63,587 bases of DNA, taken from Saprospirales bacterium (GTDB taxonomy: Bacteria; Bacteroidota; Bacteroidia; Chitinophagales; Saprospiraceae). The number at the start of each line of letters is the position of its first letter. Position 1 is the stretch's first letter. The translations under genes were made by a program, and so were the position numbers. Under the pieces are notes generated by a model. The model was not told the DNA's origin. It was given only the letters and a program-made list of their open reading frames with translations, and did no database searches. Below, piece by piece: positions 43,049-50,911 of this stretch. The stretch covers positions 1 to 63,587 of the forward strand of contig REEI01000122.1 of NCBI GenBank assembly GCA_007695145.1. Reading direction: 5' to 3'.

Positions 43049-44584
43049 ATGGCCGAAGAGATAAAGATTGAATTGCGGAATCTGAAGCTGGAAGATTATT
43101 TGGGATTGAAACAATCTATGATGGAGGCCTATCCCGGATGGGTTGGAGGATACTGGGAAAGAAGAGATATCAAGAAGCTGTTGAAGATATTTCCAGAAGG
43201 CCAGCTTTGTGTAGCGGTCAATGATGTAATTGCTGGATGTGCATTGAGCCTGATTGTGAATTATAAAAAGTTTGGTGACAATCACACTTATGAACAGATT
43301 ACAGGAAATGAGACATTTAGCACGCACGATCCCGCAGGAGATACCCTATATGGGATTGATCTCTTTGTACATCCCGAATTTCGTGGAATGCGCCTTGGAA
43401 GGCGGTTGTACGATGCCCGAAAAGAACTGTGTGAGAACCTCAATCTCAAATCTATTGTTGCCGGAGGCAGGATACCGGGATTCAGAGACTACTCTGGAAA
43501 AATCACCCCTCGAACCTATATTGAGAAGGTGAAAATGAAAGAAATTCACGATCCTACTCTCTCCTTTCAGTTGGCCAATGACTTTCACGTCAAAAAGATA
43601 CTGAAAAACTATATGCCGGAAGACAAAGAATCGATGGAGTTTGCCACATTGCTGGAGTGGAATAACATCTATTATCAGGAGAAGCCGGTATTGGTGAATG
43701 AACCTAAAGATGTAGTGAGAGTAGGACTGGTTCAGTGGCAAATGAGGTCGTTTCCATCCCTGGAGGCACTTTGTGAGCAAGTGGAGTTTTTTATAGATGC
43801 GGTCAGTGGGTATCAGTCGGATTTTATTTTGTTTCCCGAATTTTTCAATGCTCCCCTGATGGCACCTTACAACCACATGTCTGAAGCTACTGCTATCAGA
43901 GAGTTGGCACAGTACACTGAACCCCTTAGGGATAAAATGCAGGAATTTGCCATAGCCTACAACATTAATATTATCACAGGCAGCATGCCCTTTCTTCAGA
44001 ATGAAAAGCTTTACAATGTTGGGTACTTCTGTCGCAGGGATGGTAGTGCGGAGCGATACACCAAGCTACATATAACGCCCTCAGAAGTTTCATCCTGGGG
44101 TATGAGTGGAGGGACCATCCTAAAAACCTTTGATTCTGATTGCGGAAAGATAGGGGTATTGATTTGCTACGATGTGGAGTTTCCGGAATTACCGCGGATC
44201 CTAGCTGATCAGGGTATGCAAATACTCTTTGTTCCTTTTCTTACAGATACTCAGAATGGTTACATGAGGGTGAGAAGGTGTGCGCAGGCAAGAGCCATAG
44301 AGAACGAATGCTACGTTGCTATTGCCGGTTGCGTGGGCAATCTTCCGAGGGTGAACAATATGGACATTCAATACGCCCAGTCAGCTGTTTTTACGCCCTC
44401 TGATTTTGCCTTCCCCTCAGATGGTATCAAGGCGCAAACCACCCCCAATACTGAGATGACGCTACTGGCCGATTGCGACCTCAATTTATTGAATGAATTG
44501 CACAATTACGGCAGTGTTCGCAATCTTAAAGACAGAAGACAAGACCTCTATCAACTCAATTTTATTAAAAAGAAACCCTTGTAA
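43049..44584 (+). CDS. GNAT acetyltransferase fused to nitrilase-family amidohydrolase
   Basis: 511 residues with two domains. Residues about 8-205 form a GNAT domain with the acetyl-CoA loop VHPEFRGMRLGRRLYDAR (108-125). From about 222 to 505 comes a carbon-nitrogen hydrolase domain with the full catalytic triad: Glu in LFPEFF (E264), Lys in RYTKLHITPSE (K339) and Cys in GVLICYDVEFPEL (C373). A similar arrangement is known in some bacterial proteins of unknown substrate (for example Bacillus YhcX). An amine may be acetylated or a C-N bond cleaved in one pathway, but the substrate is unknown. The gene is monocistronic and convergent with phaC. Confidence 0.92.
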   Translation: MAEEIKIELRNLKLEDYLGLKQSMMEAYPGWVGGYWERRDIKKLLKIFPEGQLCVAVNDVIAGCALSLIVNYKKFGDNHTYEQITGNETFSTHDPAGDTLYGIDLFVHPEFRGMRLGRRLYDARKELCENLNLKSIVAGGRIPGFRDYSGKITPRTYIEKVKMKEIHDPTLSFQLANDFHVKKILKNYMPEDKESMEFATLLEWNNIYYQEKPVLVNEPKDVVRVGLVQWQMRSFPSLEALCEQVEFFIDAVSGYQSDFILFPEFFNAPLMAPYNHMSEATAIRELAQYTEPLRDKMQEFAIAYNINIITGSMPFLQNEKLYNVGYFCRRDGSAERYTKLHITPSEVSSWGMSGGTILKTFDSDCGKIGVLICYDVEFPELPRILADQGMQILFVPFLTDTQNGYMRVRRCAQARAIENECYVAIAGCVGNLPRVNNMDIQYAQSAVFTPSDFAFPSDGIKAQTTPNTEMTLLADCDLNLLNELHNYGSVRNLKDRRQDLYQLNFIKKKPL

Positions 44585-44702
44585 GTAAGGGAACCTCTTT
44601 AAGTCCCCTAATGAATTGCGCGAAAATAAGGAGCAAAAAATAGAGTAAGCTTTATCAAATGGTTCAGAATCCCTAGAGTCATTGATTTGGAGTTTAGTCA
44701 TT

Positions 44703-44740
44703 AAAAAAGCCCACATGGTATCGCTACTCATGTGGGCTTT
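44703..44740 (-). terminator. Strong hairpin terminator between the GNAT-nitrilase gene and phaC
   Basis: AAAGCCCACATG (44706-44717) and CATGTGGGCTTT (44729-44740) form a twelve-pair perfect stem. Read on the minus strand it is followed by TTTTTTAA, so it best terminates phaC. Its symmetric flanks may also stop the plus-strand gene. Confidence 0.8.
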
Positions 44741-44762
44741 AGCTTCAAATTCAGTCGATATA

Positions 44763-45812
44763 TCAATCTCTTTTCTTCAACCATTCTGCTATGGCTGGAG
44801 TAAGTATTTTTTGAGACTTGCTTCCGACAAACACTCCGATATGGCCGCCTGGAAACTCCATCAATTCTTTATCTTTACTTGAGACTATCTCATGGATAGG
44901 CTTTGTGGTAGCCGGAGGAACAATGTGATCGCTCTTTGCGTAGATAGTGAGGATAGGCATCTCGATGTTTTGAAGATCAACTTTTCTACCCGCGAGTTCA
45001 AATTCGCCTTTGATCAATTTATTTTGCTGATACATTTCTTTGATAAACCTGCGGTAAGCCTCACCTGCCTGATCGGGAGAATCGGCCACCCATTTTTCCA
45101 TCCTAAGAAAGTTCATCATGCGACCCTCATCTGCCAAAGTATCAGTAAGCGATGCGTACTTTCTCGCCTTATTCATGGGTTTGAGTAAATCAAAACCACT
45201 GTTGAGGAAATCCCCTGGCACTACTCCCCCAAATCCATCCACAATTGCGTCCACATCCAGGTCTTTAGCCCATCTGAACAGCAAGCCCTCCTCATTGTCA
45301 AAATCTACAGGAGTGACAAGGGTAATTAGGTTTTTTACTTTTTCAGGGTGCAAAGCGGTGTATATTAGAGAAAAGGTACCACCCTGGCAAACACCCAATA
45401 AATTGACTTGCTCAATTGAGTGCTCTTTTCGAATGTGCTCCACACAGGCGTCTATGTCACCGAGAATATAATCCTCCATGTCTTTGTATCTGTCAGTGCG
45501 ACTTGCATACCCCCAATCGATAACGTATACGTCCAAACCCTCGCTGAGCATCTTTCGGATAAAACTGCGATCGGATTGAAGGTCCATCATTTCCCAGCGG
45601 TTGACAAGTGCATAGGTGATGAGCACAGGAGTCTTGCAAGTTTTTTTATCGTCAGCTTCAAAGTGGTAAAGCTTGACTTTACCCTCTGACCAAACTACTT
45701 TTCTAGGTGCAGTTGCAATATCTACTTCTTTCAGATTGCCAATATTTTTTATAGCCTCGGCAATAGTATCGGCTTGGGTCATCAATTGATCCTGGTATTG
45801 TTTGGTATCCAT
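44763..45812 (-). CDS. phaC: Class III polyhydroxyalkanoate synthase, PhaC subunit
   Basis: 349 residues, the size of class III PhaC (about 355). An alpha/beta-hydrolase fold with the lipase-like box GVCQGG carrying the catalytic Cys (C142), Asp in YAKSDHIVPP (D295) and His in FPGGHIGVF (H324). The YVIDWGYASRTDRYKDMEDYI segment is diagnostic. It polymerises (R)-3-hydroxyacyl-CoA into PHA granules together with PhaE, encoded just upstream. A 154-base gap and a strong hairpin separate the two genes, so phaC may also have its own promoter. Confidence 0.94.
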   Translation of the reverse strand: MDTKQYQDQLMTQADTIAEAIKNIGNLKEVDIATAPRKVVWSEGKVKLYHFEADDKKTCKTPVLITYALVNRWEMMDLQSDRSFIRKMLSEGLDVYVIDWGYASRTDRYKDMEDYILGDIDACVEHIRKEHSIEQVNLLGVCQGGTFSLIYTALHPEKVKNLITLVTPVDFDNEEGLLFRWAKDLDVDAIVDGFGGVVPGDFLNSGFDLLKPMNKARKYASLTDTLADEGRMMNFLRMEKWVADSPDQAGEAYRRFIKEMYQQNKLIKGEFELAGRKVDLQNIEMPILTIYAKSDHIVPPATTKPIHEIVSSKDKELMEFPGGHIGVFVGSKSQKILTPAIAEWLKKRD

Positions 45813-45911
45813 TTGTTGAAGAATTTCTTTGAGTTAAAAATATTCTCGAATTAGTTTTTGGCTAAACCTCCCGGTTGATTTTAGTCACTGCGATTGGTCT
45901 GAATAAAGTAA

Positions 45912-45949
45912 GATGCCCCCGGCAACCCATTTAAATTTCCGGGGGCATC
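45912..45949 (-). terminator. Strong hairpin between phaE and phaC
   Basis: CCGGGGGCATC (45939-45949) pairs with GATGCCCCCGG (45912-45922) over eleven positions, with a sixteen-base loop. On the minus strand the stem is followed by TTACTTTATTC. It lies 17 bases after the phaE stop and about 100 bases before phaC. A terminator or an attenuator or processing element that sets PhaE to PhaC ratio are all possible. Confidence 0.7.
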
Positions 45950-45966
45950 AAGCAAATCAATTGATA

Positions 45967-47337
45967 TTAGGATTTTGAAGTCTTACTGCTTTTGGAAGCA
46001 GTGGTTTTTGTACTATTTGATTTTGCGGCAGGGCGATTAGCCTTTGGAGCCTCCTTAGGATCGACTTTGATCTGATCAATCGCCTGCTTCAGCTCTGAAA
46101 CCTGCTTTTCCAGCTCTCGCACTTTTCTCTTCAGGGCGATGGTCTGTTTGTTCATTTCATCTCCTTCTGATCTCGGTATAAAAGGGAGGTCTTCCATCAT
46201 GGTTTCCAGAGTCTCCTCAGTCAACGATTTGACTTTTGCGCCAAACTTTACCATTTCTGACTGAACCTTAGAATACTCATCGCTTTTCAAAACCTCAGTG
46301 AGGTGATTTTCCATGATTTCGACATAGGAATTGAAGAAGACGTTCATGTCGGGAGTTTCTCCGTTTTGAGCAAACTTTTCTGAAAAAGTACGAATGGTTT
46401 CGGTCATCGCATTTCCAGTTGCCTCGTAGAGGTGCTGCTGCATCTCAATGGAGTGAACCATATATGCTGTGAATGCAAATTGCAGGTCTCTCAATTCTCT
46501 TGCCAACCTGTGTTGCTTGTTTTCACCGGCGATAGAGAAAAAAGGTTCTGAATTTTCGACTATGGTTTTTTGCATATCAAGAATCATGCGATATCCCGGT
46601 TGCATGTCCATATTGGACATCCTCTTGTAGGATTCGCTCCACAGTTCAGTCCAGCTGCCCATAGGATTTTCTCCACCTTCAACCGCACTGATCATTTTGT
46701 CAAACCAAGTTCTGATTTGCTCCAGCATTTGCGAAGAGTCAGCGGGCATTTTCATGCCAAAGTATGCCTCAACAAATTGCTTTTGCAGGTCCTTGTTCAT
46801 CATTTTTTCAATGGTAGCAGTATTTAAAATGCCCTGAGTGATCATTCTATAAATGGTTTCCCAGTTCTTGTTCACCACTTCAACTGAGTGAAGGTAATTC
46901 TTGAAATGAGGCTTCATAGGATCAGGAAGGTGGTTGAAAAGATTGTCGTTGATCCACTCCATACCTCTTTGATTCATCTCCTTCCACATTTCTGTCTGCT
47001 TCTGCATCCACTCACCATTCGTCAGTGGATTGGCTCCCGCTGTCTTTGGGTCATTGTATTTTTCCATCCATTTCTTGAAAAATGACTGCTGCAACTCCAA
47101 CCAGTCATTGTATTGACGGCTCATCTTCTCAGAAGTCTCTTTGGGGTCTCCCATTTTGAATGAGTTTTCAAACAACTCCTTCTGGCGGGCAAAAAAGTCC
47201 TGAAACAAATCAAAACCCTCCTTTCCGGCATTCTTGGTTTCCTGTTTTTGGGCAGAGGACATATTCTTCGTCATCTCCATCCAATTGTCGTAGAATTTCT
47301 TCTGATTTTCTACAAATACATTAAAAGGCGTATTCAT
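45967..47337 (-). CDS. phaE: Class III polyhydroxyalkanoate synthase, PhaE-type subunit
   Basis: 456 residues, about 90 longer than typical PhaE (around 360). It is almost entirely alpha-helical, with many Trp, Met and Gln: NPFNVFVENQKKFYDNWMEM and FFKKWMEKYNDPKT at the N-terminal side match PhaE/PhaM-like helices. Residues about 405-425 form a heptad coiled coil (KRKVRELEKQVSELKQAI). The tail is Lys/Ser/Thr-rich (SKSSKTSKS), resembling phasin or PhaM tails that bind polyester or DNA. PhaE activates PhaC and is needed for class III synthase. Good promoter at 47405-47436. Confidence 0.85.
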   Translation of the reverse strand: MNTPFNVFVENQKKFYDNWMEMTKNMSSAQKQETKNAGKEGFDLFQDFFARQKELFENSFKMGDPKETSEKMSRQYNDWLELQQSFFKKWMEKYNDPKTAGANPLTNGEWMQKQTEMWKEMNQRGMEWINDNLFNHLPDPMKPHFKNYLHSVEVVNKNWETIYRMITQGILNTATIEKMMNKDLQKQFVEAYFGMKMPADSSQMLEQIRTWFDKMISAVEGGENPMGSWTELWSESYKRMSNMDMQPGYRMILDMQKTIVENSEPFFSIAGENKQHRLARELRDLQFAFTAYMVHSIEMQQHLYEATGNAMTETIRTFSEKFAQNGETPDMNVFFNSYVEIMENHLTEVLKSDEYSKVQSEMVKFGAKVKSLTEETLETMMEDLPFIPRSEGDEMNKQTIALKRKVRELEKQVSELKQAIDQIKVDPKEAPKANRPAAKSNSTKTTASKSSKTSKS

Positions 47338-47404
47338 TTTCTTAAGTTTTTAAAATTAATAATTTTGCGAGCTAATTGGTGCGCTTATCACCTGATTTAC
47401 AGTG

Positions 47405-47436
47405 CAAAGATAAGGTCAAATAGGCCCAGTTTACAA
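47405..47436 (-). promoter_or_regulatory. Promoter of phaE
   Basis: On the minus strand TTG (47434-47436), 21 bases, then TATCTTTG (47405-47412) form a full Bacteroidota promoter. The transcript would start near 47399, leaving a leader of about 60 bases. Confidence 0.7.
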
Positions 47437-47757
47437 CAGTTCGACAACATCATCTGAGGTTGACTTTAGAATATTTTTCTTATAAAAAAATATAAATCAC
47501 TGTTTATCAATTCTATAAGCATTTTGAAATTAGTATTGACTACCCTTAAAAAAATATTAAATTACTAAAGGTTTTATTGCTATAGTCCGTATCCAACTTT
47601 AGTTTTTTTTATATTGAATATCAGTAAAATATAGAAAAAATACCATAAAGTCCCACAAAGTCCACCCAATTATTGGCCAAATGATTCGGGACCTGCCTGG
47701 TACTATGTGTATCTTGTGCCACTTTAAAAATTCAGTTAACGAGAAAAAGATTCAAAC
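47437..47757. other. AT-rich divergent spacer between phaE and phaB
   Basis: Very AT-rich with runs of A and T, and no reading frame of interest. No exact -7 box was found for phaB; TATCTTGT (47710 region) is only a partial match. It may hold upstream A-tract elements or a regulator site for both directions. Confidence 0.4.
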
Positions 47758-48498
47758 ATGATTTTAAAAAATAGAGTAGCCATCGTAACCGGTGGAAGCA
47801 AGGGAATAGGAAGAGCCACGGCATTGAGATTTGGCAAAGAGGGTGCAGTAGTTGTAATTTGGGACATCAATGAAGAGGGGGGAAGAAAAGTGGTGGAAGA
47901 AATAAGGTCTGAAGGGTCTGATGCTCATTTTGTGAAATTGGACACAACGGTTTCGGAGGATGTAAAGGAGGCTGCCGATGAGATCTACCACAAATTTGGC
48001 CGGATTGATATCCTGATCAACAATGCCGGGATAACCCGGGATGCCACCATGAAAAAACTGACCGATGAGCAGTGGGATGCGGTGATCTCTGTAAACTTAA
48101 AAGGAGTTTTTAATTGCACCAGGTTTGTTGCTCCCTATATGCAGGAGAATGGATATGGGAGGATAATTTCAGCTTCATCAATTGTTGGCATTACCGGTAA
48201 TTTTGGACAGACCAATTATGCGGCGACCAAGGCTGGTGTGATCGGCATGAGCAAGGTATGGGCCAGAGAATTTGGCAGAAAAGGTGTCACTTCTAATGTA
48301 GTTGCTCCAGGATTTATAGCCACTGCCATGATGAAAACTATACCGGAAAAGGTGTTGGATGGGTTTAGAGCCAAAACTCCCCTGGGCAGATTGGGTACAC
48401 CAGATGAGGTTGCGGCTTTGTACGCCTTTTTAGCCAGTGAAGACGCCGGATTTATCAATGGTGCGGTTATTCAGATCGACGGAGGAATTAGTCTCTAG
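47758..48498 (+). CDS. phaB: Acetoacetyl-CoA reductase-like SDR (PhaB/FabG family)
   Basis: 246 residues. Classical short-chain dehydrogenase: TGGSKGIG (11-18) binds the cofactor, NNAG (88-91), catalytic Ser 141, Tyr 154 and Lys 158 in SASSIVG and NYAATKAG. FabG and PhaB cannot be told apart by motif, but the gene is divergent from phaE, so reduction of acetoacetyl-CoA to (R)-3-hydroxybutyryl-CoA is the most likely job. It has 420 bases of AT-rich spacer upstream. No thiolase (PhaA) gene is in the window. Confidence 0.88.
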   Translation: MILKNRVAIVTGGSKGIGRATALRFGKEGAVVVIWDINEEGGRKVVEEIRSEGSDAHFVKLDTTVSEDVKEAADEIYHKFGRIDILINNAGITRDATMKKLTDEQWDAVISVNLKGVFNCTRFVAPYMQENGYGRIISASSIVGITGNFGQTNYAATKAGVIGMSKVWAREFGRKGVTSNVVAPGFIATAMMKTIPEKVLDGFRAKTPLGRLGTPDEVAALYAFLASEDAGFINGAVIQIDGGISL

Positions 48499-48586
48499 TT
48501 CGTACCTTTAAAGCATTTTTAGATCACAGATGGGTAATTTTTTCTCATTCGTCCAACTGAACTCGTAAGGGGTTGTTGTTTTCTAT

Positions 48587-49054
48587 ATGAAAAAACTGCT
48601 TTACGAAATTGACCGGATGACCCGGAGAGAGCATCGCAACTTCATCATCAGTGTTGGTGGGAGACTTGGTTTTTTGGAGGGTATAAAAAGAGGTGGTACC
48701 GGAATTGGTGGTCTTTATATCGACCCTGAGATCAATCAGTGGTGGACTTACCCCGAATTCGCACAGGTGTCAGCCAGTCCAGAGATCATGAAAAAAGTGC
48801 TGATGTTGCGCTTCAACAATACCAAGCGAAACCTGGCCATGCCAATTCCCTTTGCTGAAATCAATTCAATTGTTGTGCGGGAGTTCTTCAATCAAGATGC
48901 AAAAAACCTGGAACTGCGCATCCATATAATTCAATCCGATGGGCCTGTCGTGATTTTGGAAAATCGCGGATGGAACAACAAGACAGTGGTCAATTATTTC
49001 AATAAACCTCCGCTGAAAGAATTTCTAAAAATTGAAGCGGGCAAGACTGTTTAA
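48587..49054 (+). CDS. Unrecognised conserved-looking protein downstream of phaB
   Basis: 155 residues, no signal peptide and no membrane helix. The order is a basic helix (EIDRMTRREHRNF), a Gly-rich hydrophobic stretch (GGRLGFLEGIKRGGTGIGG), an acidic and aromatic turn (DPEINQWWTYPEF), then mostly beta-like segments (KRNLAMPIPFAEINSIVV, ELRIHIIQSDGPVVILEN). I do not recognise a family. It begins 88 bases after phaB on the same strand, possibly in the same transcript, and its 3' end faces the DUF4159 gene (28 bases). A near-consensus -7 box TACCTTTA is at 48503-48510. Confidence 0.65.
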   Translation: MKKLLYEIDRMTRREHRNFIISVGGRLGFLEGIKRGGTGIGGLYIDPEINQWWTYPEFAQVSASPEIMKKVLMLRFNNTKRNLAMPIPFAEINSIVVREFFNQDAKNLELRIHIIQSDGPVVILENRGWNNKTVVNYFNKPPLKEFLKIEAGKTV

Positions 49055-49081
49055 GGGAAACTCAACTCTTCCAACTTCCAA

Positions 49082-49753
49082 TTACAGGCTAAACGCATAA
49101 GTCAGCAAGTTCACCCCCATTCTGAGTGCTTTTTGGCGGATTTCTTCGGGATTGTTGTGCACTTCCTGATCTTCCCACCCGTTTCCAAGGTCAGATTCAT
49201 AGGAATAAAAACATATCAGTCGGCCCTCCCAAAATAGGCCAAATCCCTGTGGGGGCTTCCCATCGTGCTCATGGATTTTTGGCAATCCATTGGGAAAGGG
49301 GAAGGGGTGCTGATACACTTCATGGTCAAAAGGCAATTCCACAAACTCCAATTCCGGGAATACCTTTCTCATGGCCACTCTTACAAATGGATCCATGCCG
49401 TAGTTGTCGTCAATGTGCAGAAAACCTCCCCCGATAAGGTAGTTTCGCAAGTTTTCGGCATCGAAATCACTGAACAGAACATTGCCGTGTCCCGTCATGT
49501 AAACAAAAGGGTAGTTGAACAGATCTGCACTCCCCACCTGGACGGTGCCAAAGCTGGGGTCAATGTTCATGTTCATGTGCTGATTGGCAAAACGGGCTAA
49601 ATTGGGAAGTGCCGTCGGGTTGGAGTACCAGTCTCCACCATCGTATCTGAGTAAACCCAGTCTGTAGGAATATCTTTCCTCAGAGGAAAAGGTCATCTCG
49701 CCGATTGGTGCTGCAGAGAGAATCAATACTGCGGCTAAAGCCAATAATTTCAT
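49082..49753 (-). CDS. DUF4159 domain protein, exported
   Basis: 223 residues with a signal peptide (MKLLALAAVLILSAAPIGEM). The rest matches DUF4159: RYDGGDWYSNPTALPNLARFA, FPFVYMTGHGNVLFSD-like segment, LRNYLIGGGFLHIDDNYGMDP and the closing WEDQEVHNNPEEIRQKALRMGVNLLTYA. The domain resembles glutamine-amidotransferase-like folds but keeps no clear catalytic Cys. In Bacteroidota it is often near MoxR/DUF58 gene groups; none is here. Role unknown. Confidence 0.87.
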   Translation of the reverse strand: MKLLALAAVLILSAAPIGEMTFSSEERYSYRLGLLRYDGGDWYSNPTALPNLARFANQHMNMNIDPSFGTVQVGSADLFNYPFVYMTGHGNVLFSDFDAENLRNYLIGGGFLHIDDNYGMDPFVRVAMRKVFPELEFVELPFDHEVYQHPFPFPNGLPKIHEHDGKPPQGFGLFWEGRLICFYSYESDLGNGWEDQEVHNNPEEIRQKALRMGVNLLTYAFSL

Positions 49754-49843
49754 ATCTTTTTATCTTTTCTTGCCGGGTACAACCCCCGCTTAATTCAACT
49801 GATTCCAGACTTAGGTTTTTGAAAGCCCTTTGATTTGGGTTCA

Positions 49844-50551
49844 TCAATATACCCTGGCTGAATTCAAGAAACTTATGGCAACCACTCCCGCTGTTTCAGT
49901 CCGGAGCCTATAATTATTTAGATTAACGTAAATCATCCCATTTTGATGCATGAGTTTCAATTCCTCCTCTGAAAAGTCTCCTTCCGGACCTATGAAAACA
50001 GCTGAATTTTTAGAGGGATCATCCTCTTGTATCAAGCTGCTACGAGCCTTTTGCCCCGCTGTGTACAATCGTTCTACACTCTTGGTTTTCAAAAGGCTTA
50101 TGGCACCATCTAAAGAGGTCATCGGATGCAATTCCGGGAGAAAGAGCCGCCCTGATTGTTTCATAGCTGACAAGATAATATCGGAGGTTCGCTCCATGTT
50201 CATCTTTTTTCGCTCGCTGTTTTGGCATAGAATGGGAATAAAGCCTGAAATTCCAATTTCCACACATTTCTCTATCATCCACTCAAATCTTGCGGCGCTT
50301 TTAGTAGGAGAAAAAACCAGAAATACCAATCTGGAAGGAACTTCCTCACTTTTTTCCAGCTTGAGGACATTTAAAGAAGTGCTTTTCTTCGAAAATGATT
50401 CTATTCTCGCCTTAAAGCAATTTCCAAGGCCGTCTGTGACCATAATCTCATCTCCTATCCGTTTGCGAAGTACCTTCAGGCAGTGCCTTGTCTCACGCTC
50501 ATCCAAAACGGCTGATGAGCCCTCAATTTTATCGGTATAGAAGATTTGCAT
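49844..50551 (-). CDS. rsmE: 16S rRNA (uracil-1498-N3)-methyltransferase
   Basis: 235 residues, full length. RsmE methylates U1498 of 16S rRNA. Family marks: DERETRHCLKVLRKRIGDEIMVTDG in the PUA-like N-terminal domain, FSPTKSAARFEWMIEKCVEIGISGFIP, SAMKQSGR, the SPOUT knot motifs FIGPEGDFSEEE and LNNYRLRTETAGVVAIS. It has a good promoter and is the only gene of its unit. An antisense frame of 196 codons overlaps it and is not a gene. Confidence 0.94.
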   Translation of the reverse strand: MQIFYTDKIEGSSAVLDERETRHCLKVLRKRIGDEIMVTDGLGNCFKARIESFSKKSTSLNVLKLEKSEEVPSRLVFLVFSPTKSAARFEWMIEKCVEIGISGFIPILCQNSERKKMNMERTSDIILSAMKQSGRLFLPELHPMTSLDGAISLLKTKSVERLYTAGQKARSSLIQEDDPSKNSAVFIGPEGDFSEEELKLMHQNGMIYVNLNNYRLRTETAGVVAISFLNSARVY

Positions 50552-50911
50552 AGGCTATTGAAGTTTCCTCATGATAATAAATTTCTGACCATATACAGTG
50601 CATTAATCGGTCCCAATTTTAAGATTACAAAGGTATCGACTTCGCAAAAGCCACAAAATATTTTTTAAGTTAAAAGTTTTGAAGGTTTATGCGACCATTG
50701 CCAGGTGGAGATTTTCTCAAATTTCAGCTAGCCTGGACCATTGATACAGTCACTCAGTTGCTGAAATTAAGGGTAGTGTTATGGGGGTGTATTATGAGCT
50801 GTTTTATAAGGCAGTACAAAATCCGGCCTTAATTTTTTGACTTCCCGCATATTCCTATCTTTACGGTCAACAATGACCATTTTTTGAATTACCAGGAGAA
50901 ACTTAGCTGAA
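50552..50911. other. 360-base divergent spacer with a possible RNA structure
   Basis: It holds the rsmE promoter (50628-50656) and a complementary arrangement at 50701-50768 described in the findings. A near-match TATCTTTA lies at 50856-50863. No coding frame. Confidence 0.4.
50628..50656 (-). promoter_or_regulatory. Promoter of rsmE
   Basis: On the minus strand TTG (50654-50656), 18 bases, then TACCTTTG (50628-50635). Full match to the Bacteroidota consensus; transcript start near 50622, leader about 70 bases. Confidence 0.65.

Noticed and set aside
43346-43876. 176-codon frame antisense to the GNAT-nitrilase gene
   Set aside because: Antisense shadow of a strongly conserved gene; no motif or signal peptide.
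49950-50540. 196-codon frame antisense to rsmE
   Set aside because: It mirrors the codon pattern of rsmE and has no motifs, promoter or start signal.
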